From Pseudomonas fluorescens (GTDB lineage: Bacteria > Pseudomonadota > Gammaproteobacteria > Pseudomonadales > Pseudomonadaceae): a DNA stretch of 64,000 nucleotides. A program made the position numbers and the translations under genes. Where the stretch lies: positions 3,038,001 to 3,102,000 of the forward strand of contig NZ_CP038438.1 in the NCBI RefSeq assembly GCF_004683905.1. Reading direction: 5' to 3'. A model generated the notes under the pieces. That model did no database searches. It had not been told where the DNA came from and saw nothing but the letters and a program-made list of their open reading frames with translations. This document shows, one piece after another, positions 58,511-64,000 of this stretch (positions are counted from its first letter, which is position 1; the number at the start of each line of letters is the position of its first letter).

Positions 58511-60916
58511 GTGAAGCAGAGTCAACGCCTCTCGGGCATATCAAAATTCATTCTGGTCGGGCTGGGGGTGATCATCGCCCTGCTCGGCCTGGCACTTGCG
58601 GCTGGCGGAGTGAAGCTGGTCAGCCTGGGAGGGTCGTGGTACTTCCTCGTGGGCGGTCTGGTGATGGCCGTTTCCGGTCTGCTGATCGCTCGCTACAAGA
58701 CGGCCGGCGCCTGGCTGTTTGCAGCGTTTCTGGTCGGGACAGCGATCTGGGCGGTGAGCGATGCCGGGCTGGTGTTCTGGCCGGTGTTCTCGCGTCTGTT
58801 CATGTTCAGCGCCGTGGGTCTTGCGGTGACGCTGGTCTACCCGCTGCTCAAGCGTACCAACGGTGGTGTTCCGGGTCGTGGCGCTTACGGCGTTGCCGCT
58901 GTCCTGGCCGTGGGACTGGCGGTGGCTGCCGGCAACATGTTCGTTGCGCACCCGACTGTCGCCGCGACCGGCACTGGCCCGGGCCTGACCCCGGTTGAGC
59001 CAGACAAGGCGCAAAAAGACTGGGCGCACTACGGTAATACCGAGGGCGGCAGCCGCTTTGCTGCGCTGGACCAGATCAACCGCAACAACGTCGACAAGCT
59101 CAAAGTAGCGTGGACCTACCACACCGGTGACGTCGCCGAGAGCGATGGCAACGGTGCCGAAGACCAGCTCACTCCGCTGCAGATCGGCAACAAGGTGTTC
59201 ATCTGCACCCCGCACAACAACCTGATCGCGCTGGATGCCGACACCGGCAAAGAGCTGTGGAAGAACGCGATCAACGCCAAATCCAAAGTCTGGCAGCGTT
59301 GCCGTGGCATGGCCTATTTCGATGCGACCAAAAGCATCGCTCAGCCAAGCAATTCGAGCATCATCGAAGCCAAACCGGCGCCGGCCGCCAATTGCCAGCG
59401 CCGTCTGCTGACCAACACCATCGACGCCCGCCTGATCGCGGTCGATGCCGACACCGGCGAGTTCTGCCAGGGCTTCGGCAACAACGGCCAGGTTGATCTG
59501 AAGGCCGGTCTCGGTGACGTACCGGACAGCTACTACCAGCTCTCCTCCGCTCCGCTGATGGCCGGCACCACTGTGGTGGTCGGCGGTCGCGTAGCCGATA
59601 ACGTGCAAACCGACATGCCGGGCGGCGTGATCCGTGGTTTCGACGTAATCACCGGCGCCATGCGCTGGGCCTTCGACCCGGGCAACCCGCAGGACAAAAA
59701 GGCCCCGGCCGACGGCAGCACGTATGTGCGCAGCACGCCGAACAGCTGGGCGCCGATGTCCTACGATCCGGCAACCAACACCGTGTTCCTGCCAATGGGC
59801 AGCTCGTCCACCGACATCTATGGTGTCGAGCGCAGCAAACTCGATCACACCTACGGCGCCTCGATCCTCGCGCTGGACGCCACCACCGGTGATGAACGCT
59901 GGGTGTTCCAGACCGTGCACAACGATCTCTGGGACTTCGACCTGCCGATGCAGCCGAGCCTGATCGACTTCACCAAGGACGGCAAAAGCGTTCCGGCGCT
60001 GGTCATCGGCACCAAGGCCGGGCAGATCTACGTGCTCGATCGTGCCACCGGCAAACCGTTGACCGAGGTTAAAGAAGTCCCGGTCAAAGCCGCGAACATC
60101 CCGAACGAACCGTACTCGCCAACCCAGCCAAAATCGGTGGGCATGCCGCAGATCGGTGCCCAGCATCTGACTGAGTCGGACATGTGGGGCGCCACCCCGT
60201 ACGACCAGTTGCTGTGCCGGATTGATTTCAAATCGATGCGTTACGACGGCCTGTACACCGCGCCGGGTACCGATAAATCCCTGAGCTTCCCGGGTTCGCT
60301 GGGCGGCATGAACTGGGGCAGCATCTCCACTGACCCGGTGCACGGCTTCATCTTCGTCAACGACATGCGCCTGGGCCTGTGGATTCAGATGATCCCGTCG
60401 CAGAACAAGGCGCAGGCCTCGTCCGGTGGTGAAGCGCTGAACACCGGCATGGGCGCGGTACCGCTCAAAGGCACGCCGTATGCGGTGAACAAAAACCGCT
60501 TCCTGTCGGTGGCCGGCATTCCGTGCCAGGCTCCGCCGTTCGGCACTCTGACCGCCATTGACATGAAGACCCAGAAAGTCGCGTGGCAGGTTCCGGTCGG
60601 CACCGTTGAAGACACAGGTCCCTTGGGCATCCGCATGCACCTGCCGATCAAGATCGGTCTGCCGACCCTCGGCGGCACCCTGTCGACCCAAGGTGGCCTG
60701 ATCTTTATCGCCGGTACTCAAGACTTCTACCTGCGCGCCTTCAACAGCGGCAACGGTGAAGAGGTGTGGAAAGCGCGCCTGCCGGTTGGCAGTCAGGGCG
60801 GCCCGATGACCTTCGTTTCGCCGAAAACCGGCAAGCAGTACATCGTCGTCACCGCCGGTGGTGCACGTCAGTCGACCGATCGCGGCGACTACGTGATGGC
60901 TTACGCCTTGCCGTAA
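58511..60916 (+). CDS. gcd: Membrane-bound PQQ glucose dehydrogenase
   Basis: An 801-residue quinoprotein. N-terminal segment of about 150 residues has four to five helices (SKFILVGLGVIIALLGLALAAGG, ...), anchoring it in the inner membrane. The large periplasmic propeller contains DWAHYGNTEGGSRFAALDQIN, the substrate and Ca/PQQ region LWDFDLPMQPSLIDF, and the WGATPYDQLLCRI segment. It oxidises glucose to gluconate and passes electrons to ubiquinone. The start is a GTG. The OprB porin gene downstream supplies glucose. Confidence 0.96.
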   Translation: MKQSQRLSGISKFILVGLGVIIALLGLALAAGGVKLVSLGGSWYFLVGGLVMAVSGLLIARYKTAGAWLFAAFLVGTAIWAVSDAGLVFWPVFSRLFMFSAVGLAVTLVYPLLKRTNGGVPGRGAYGVAAVLAVGLAVAAGNMFVAHPTVAATGTGPGLTPVEPDKAQKDWAHYGNTEGGSRFAALDQINRNNVDKLKVAWTYHTGDVAESDGNGAEDQLTPLQIGNKVFICTPHNNLIALDADTGKELWKNAINAKSKVWQRCRGMAYFDATKSIAQPSNSSIIEAKPAPAANCQRRLLTNTIDARLIAVDADTGEFCQGFGNNGQVDLKAGLGDVPDSYYQLSSAPLMAGTTVVVGGRVADNVQTDMPGGVIRGFDVITGAMRWAFDPGNPQDKKAPADGSTYVRSTPNSWAPMSYDPATNTVFLPMGSSSTDIYGVERSKLDHTYGASILALDATTGDERWVFQTVHNDLWDFDLPMQPSLIDFTKDGKSVPALVIGTKAGQIYVLDRATGKPLTEVKEVPVKAANIPNEPYSPTQPKSVGMPQIGAQHLTESDMWGATPYDQLLCRIDFKSMRYDGLYTAPGTDKSLSFPGSLGGMNWGSISTDPVHGFIFVNDMRLGLWIQMIPSQNKAQASSGGEALNTGMGAVPLKGTPYAVNKNRFLSVAGIPCQAPPFGTLTAIDMKTQKVAWQVPVGTVEDTGPLGIRMHLPIKIGLPTLGGTLSTQGGLIFIAGTQDFYLRAFNSGNGEEVWKARLPVGSQGGPMTFVSPKTGKQYIVVTAGGARQSTDRGDYVMAYALP

Positions 60917-60921
60917 ACCGC

Positions 60922-60955
60922 AGCGCCCGTGCTGAACACGGGCGCTTTCTTTTTG
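60922..60955 (+). terminator. Rho-independent terminator after gcd
   Basis: A perfect 10-base stem (AGCGCCCGTG facing CACGGGCGCT) with a five-base loop is followed by a T-rich tail. The porin gene begins 67 bases later, so its transcription may be separate or partly attenuated. Confidence 0.85.
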
Positions 60956-61021
60956 CGCGCGGCAACTGAGGGTGCCGCGCCGCTTTCCGATATCGCTACA
61001 GCTTTGAGCAGGAAGATCTCC

Positions 61022-62308
61022 ATGTTTGGTTTTACTCGTAACGGCTGGGTCAACGGCGTGCTGTTGGGCCTGACCTGCACCACCCTGCCCGCCTTCGCCG
61101 ATACCGATTCAAACCTGTTGACCCGCAACACCCTGACCGGTGACTGGGGTGGCCTGCGCCACCAGATGGACGAAGACGGCATGAAGTTCACCGGCGATTA
61201 CACCGGCGAAATGGCTTACAACGCCGACGGCGGCCTGCATCGCTCCGGCCGTTACTCGCAGAACATCAAGCTCGGCGCGCAGTTCGACCTGAGCAAGCTG
61301 TATGGCGTAGAGAACGCCGGCAAGGTTCAGCTGACCATCAACGACCGCCGCGGCAACAGCGCGTCCGAAGATCTGGTTGGCAACCGTCTGCCGATCCAGG
61401 AAAACTACGGCGGCCTCTACACCCGCCTGACCGAACTGAGCTATGAGCGCAGTCTGTTCACCCCGGCGCTCAACGTGAAGCTGGGTTACATGGCCATGGG
61501 CAACGACCTCGGCGGCCTCGACAGCGGCATTCTGTGCAACTTCATGAACGCCGGTTTCTGCGGCCATCCGCTGAACATGTCCGGCGGCAGTGGCTGGACC
61601 AACTACCCCAACGCGCACCTGGGCGTGCGGGTGAAATACGACTTGTCGCCATCGTGGCAACTGCGCGTGGCCGCGTTCAACGTCGATCCGGAAAGCAACG
61701 GCAACTCCAGCCGCGCCTGGCATCTGGGCCCGAAACACACCACCGGCACCGTGGTGCCGATCGAACTGGTGTACAAGCACGCGGGCCAATTGCCTGGCGA
61801 ATACAAGCTCGGTTACTACTACGACAGCTCCGACGTGAAACGCATTGGCAGCGACAAGGAAGTCTCCGGCCGTGGCGGTCATTATTTGCTGATCGATCAG
61901 GCGGTTTGGAGTTCACAATCGTCCGAGGGCCGCAGCCTGCATGCGTTCGGCCAATACTCGGCGGCCAGCGTAGCGGCTTCGCCATTCAGCAAGTGGTACG
62001 GCACCGGTCTGGTGCTGTACAAACCGTTCGAAGGTCGCCCGCGTGACACCGTCGCTCTGGGCTACGGCCGCGCCGTGCTTAACCCGCGCAGCCGCGACGT
62101 GCAACAGGACGCTGCCATGGCCAATGGCACGCAGTTCCCGAACCTGGACAGTGGCGAGCAGTTGATCGAACTCGGCTACGGCTATCAGGCCACGCCGTGG
62201 CTGACGCTGCGCCCGAACATGCAATACATCATCGAACCGGGCGCGTTTTCCGGGCAGCACATCGACAATGCATTGGTGTTTGGTTTGCAGGTGAAAGCCT
62301 CACTTTGA
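61022..62308 (+). CDS. OprB-family carbohydrate-selective porin
   Basis: A 428-residue outer-membrane porin with signal peptide (cleavage after TLPAFA) and the opening LLTRNTLTGDWGGLRHQMDEDGMKFTGDYTGEM, the usual start of OprB. Aromatic-rich beta strands continue to the terminal KASL. It lets glucose and other sugars into the periplasm, where Gcd acts. The ATG at 61022 follows AGGAAG. A second OprB-type porin is common in pseudomonads, so this may not be the main one. Confidence 0.9.
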   Translation: MFGFTRNGWVNGVLLGLTCTTLPAFADTDSNLLTRNTLTGDWGGLRHQMDEDGMKFTGDYTGEMAYNADGGLHRSGRYSQNIKLGAQFDLSKLYGVENAGKVQLTINDRRGNSASEDLVGNRLPIQENYGGLYTRLTELSYERSLFTPALNVKLGYMAMGNDLGGLDSGILCNFMNAGFCGHPLNMSGGSGWTNYPNAHLGVRVKYDLSPSWQLRVAAFNVDPESNGNSSRAWHLGPKHTTGTVVPIELVYKHAGQLPGEYKLGYYYDSSDVKRIGSDKEVSGRGGHYLLIDQAVWSSQSSEGRSLHAFGQYSAASVAASPFSKWYGTGLVLYKPFEGRPRDTVALGYGRAVLNPRSRDVQQDAAMANGTQFPNLDSGEQLIELGYGYQATPWLTLRPNMQYIIEPGAFSGQHIDNALVFGLQVKASL

Positions 62309-62325
62309 TTCTTCTGGCAGAACTG

Positions 62326-62371
62326 CAGGCAATAAAAAAACCGGCGTAATGACCGGGTTTTTTATTGCCTG
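62326..62371 (+). terminator. Long terminator hairpin after the OprB porin gene
   Basis: Nineteen-base arms (62326-62344 and 62353-62371, one mismatch) with an eight-base loop. The A-run and T-run lie inside the stem, so it can end transcription in both directions. Confidence 0.85.
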
Positions 62372-62474
62372 AAAATTGTCGTAACCAAGAAGTTCACTCG
62401 ACAGCGAACCTTTACCTCCGAACCAGCGTCGGAGCTAGGGCGTTAACGCTTACCGCTCGCCACGAGGTTTCCGT

Positions 62475-63377
62475 TTGAAAGCAGCCATCGTCAAAAAATA
62501 CCGTTTGATCATCAAGACCATGGGCTACGTGGGCTGGTCGCTGTTCTGGTTGTTGCTCTGGGACATTGCCGTCACCGTCGACTTCATGTTGTTCCTCAAC
62601 GCCAAGATCAACCTGCCGCTGATGCCGCTGACGCTGCTCGGTTCGGCGCTGGTGGTGCTGATCAGTTTCCGCAACAGCAGCGCCTACAACCGTTGGTGGG
62701 AGGCGCGCACCCTGTGGGGCATGATGATCAACAGCTCGCGCAGCTTTGCCCGGCAGGTGCTGACGCTGCTGGATGATCCCGATAACGAAGTGAACCCGGT
62801 GAAGGCGACGCTGTTGCGCCGCCATGTGGCGTACGTCAATTGCCTCGCCGCGCATCTGCAGGGTCAGCCTTGCCCGGAGGAAGTCCGCGCGTTCATCCCG
62901 GCGGATGAATTCGCCCGCAGCGGCACCACCAACAACTTTGCCAACGACATCCTCACCGGTTCCGCGGCGTTGCTCGCTCGGGAATACAAGGCCGGGCGCC
63001 TGGACAGCATTCGGCTGGCAAGGCTGGAATCGACGATGGTCGATCTGTCCAACAGCCAGGGCGGGATGGAACGCATTGCCAACACACCGCTGCCCTACCC
63101 CTACGTGTATTTCCCGCGCCTGTTTATCTCGCTGTTCTGCCTGATTGTGCCGGTGGGCCTGGTGGAGTCGCTGGGTTGGTTCACCCCGCTGGCCTCGACG
63201 GTGGTGGGCTTCATGCTGCTGGCCATTGAACGCATCGGTACTGACCTGCAAAGCCCGTTTCGCCACAGCGAGCACCAGATCCAGATGGAAGCCCTGTGCG
63301 AAACCATCGAGAAAAACCTGCAGTCGATGCAGCGTGATTCGTTGGGGGATGTGCACAGGGTTGAAGAAACGGCTTGA
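62475..63377 (+). CDS. Bestrophin-like membrane protein (UPF0187 family)
   Basis: A 300-residue membrane protein with the bestrophin-like pattern: TMGYVGWSLFWLLLWDIAVTV, FRNSSAYNRWWEARTLWGMMINSSRSFARQ, and two C-terminal helices (RLFISLFCLIVPVGLVESLGW, STVVGFMLLAIERIG). The bacterial homologue KpBest forms a pentameric ion channel. The start is a TTG with GAGG seven bases upstream; an internal ATG at 62520 is possible. Confidence 0.88.
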   Translation: MKAAIVKKYRLIIKTMGYVGWSLFWLLLWDIAVTVDFMLFLNAKINLPLMPLTLLGSALVVLISFRNSSAYNRWWEARTLWGMMINSSRSFARQVLTLLDDPDNEVNPVKATLLRRHVAYVNCLAAHLQGQPCPEEVRAFIPADEFARSGTTNNFANDILTGSAALLAREYKAGRLDSIRLARLESTMVDLSNSQGGMERIANTPLPYPYVYFPRLFISLFCLIVPVGLVESLGWFTPLASTVVGFMLLAIERIGTDLQSPFRHSEHQIQMEALCETIEKNLQSMQRDSLGDVHRVEETA

Positions 63378-63427
63378 ACAACGATCTGAGGGACGCCAGG
63401 GCGTAAAGCCCTGGCGAGTCGCAGGTA

Positions 63428-63670
63428 TTACTTCTTCTTTTTCGCCGGCTTGTCAGCCTTCTTAGCATCCTTGGCCTTTTCCGGCTTGCTATCGGCTTTT
63501 TTCGCAGACTTTTTCGGTTCGGCGTCTTTCTTCTTGTCTTTCTTGTCGGAGGATTTGGAAAGCGCCGAAGCTGCCGCTGATTTCTTTTCCGGCGAGGACT
63601 TTTTGTCTTTCAAGTCCTTGCTGGCTTTCGAAGCGTCGTCTTTTTTGCTTTTCTTCTCGTCTTTAGCCAC
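63428..63670 (-). CDS. Lysine-rich low-complexity protein
   Basis: An 80-residue protein, nearly all Lys, Ala, Ser and Asp (MAKDEKKSKKDDASKASKDL ... KKADKPAKKKK). It resembles the lysine-rich histone H1-like tails of AlgP-type nucleoid proteins, but no PAKT repeats are seen. It is strongly basic and probably disordered. A GTG at 63670 with AGAGG eight bases upstream is the likely start; the product may be an RNA/DNA-binding or ribosome-associated protein. Function unknown. Confidence 0.65.
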   Translation of the reverse strand: MAKDEKKSKKDDASKASKDLKDKKSSPEKKSAAASALSKSSDKKDKKKDAEPKKSAKKADSKPEKAKDAKKADKPAKKKK

Positions 63671-63962
63671 GTTGACCACCTCTCGGAATGTGCCGGTATT
63701 GGCACCGGGCCTGTGCGAATGAACACAAGCTGATCGTTAGGCGTGAGCGTTCGGGCGGGGTTCAGATTATTTGACTCGATCCAGCGCCCATGGCGAAGAC
63801 CGGCCGTTCAACAAGTTGTCAATAGCACAGTTGTGCGACTGTTCTGGAGATAGCGCAGTGATAGGCTTTTCTGGCGTGACATTACGCGAATGCCCGATCT
63901 GTTCAGAAGGCAGGTCGGGGCCTATGTATAAGCCCGCTGTCAGCTAACTGAAAGGATTCGAA
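63671..63962. other. Intergenic region before the last gene
   Basis: About 290 bases with no clear gene. It is a divergent promoter region for the lysine-rich gene and the exported protein at 63963. I saw no convincing repeat or named operator in it. Confidence 0.6.
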
Positions 63963-64000
63963 ATGAAAAAGCCTATGACAACTCTGGCCATCTGCGCGAC
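63963..64000 (+). CDS. Start of an exported protein (partial, cut by window edge)
   Basis: An ATG with AAGGA six bases upstream opens MKKPMTTLAICA, which looks like the beginning of a signal peptide (two lysines, then a hydrophobic stretch). Only 12 complete codons are visible, so the product cannot be named. Confidence 0.55.
   Translation, partial: MKKPMTTLAICA

Noticed and set aside
58541..60721. A 726-codon open frame opposite gcd.
   Set aside because: It is antisense to a fully recognised glucose dehydrogenase and has no motif or ribosome site; codon bias explains its length.

Overview
This window is chromosomal DNA of a Pseudomonas, most likely of the P. fluorescens group. The evidence is the high GC content, REPIN-type palindromes (GGGAGC..GCTTGCTC), a full arn operon of the Pseudomonas type ending in ugd, a membrane glucose dehydrogenase beside an OprB porin, and gamma-glutamyl-putrescine genes. 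I saw no rRNA, tRNA, CRISPR array, prophage or insertion sequence. Nearly all of the window is coding.

Left part (1-25 kb): a partial 3-hydroxyisobutyryl-CoA hydrolase, an HPP membrane protein, an MFS transporter and a GNAT acetyltransferase come first. Then a nine-gene leftward operon arnBCADTEF-ugd-GT39, in which every gene overlaps the next by 1-4 bases, makes and attaches aminoarabinose to lipid A. A lone tyrosine recombinase and a Fur-type ferric ABC transporter (fbpABC-like) follow. A second lipid A module then appears: a second arnT, another GT39 enzyme, an Ais/PmrG-like phosphatase, and a divergent sensor kinase with no partner regulator in view.

Middle (25-36.5 kb): pqiBC without pqiA; a polyamine block (gamma-glutamylputrescine oxidase, PotF/SpuD-type binding protein, gamma-glutamylputrescine synthetase, divergent AraC regulator); and a FecI-FecR-TonB receptor cell-surface signalling set.

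Accessory part (36.5-51.5 kb): a patchwork of small redox and detoxification genes with several LysR/TetR regulators. A TetR-type regulator (48744-49328) lies beside a 15-base palindrome (TAGAC-N5-GTCTA). Versions of this palindrome occur at four promoters: its own, a DJ-1/PfpI-like gene, one Old Yellow Enzyme gene, and a second Old Yellow Enzyme operon 8 kb away. I read this as a local NemR-like electrophile-stress regulon; it is the most testable new link in the window.

Right part (51.5-64 kb): a folE - DUF3833 lipoprotein - SDR - DUF6482 - FeS photolyase cluster with related TRTACA-type repeats in front of folE and the lipoprotein gene, resembling light-induced clusters of other pseudomonads. 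After it come a PAS hybrid kinase, TspO, the PQQ glucose dehydrogenase gcd, an OprB porin, a bestrophin-like channel, a lysine-rich small protein and the first codons of an exported protein. All assignments are from reading motifs and context; no database search was possible.
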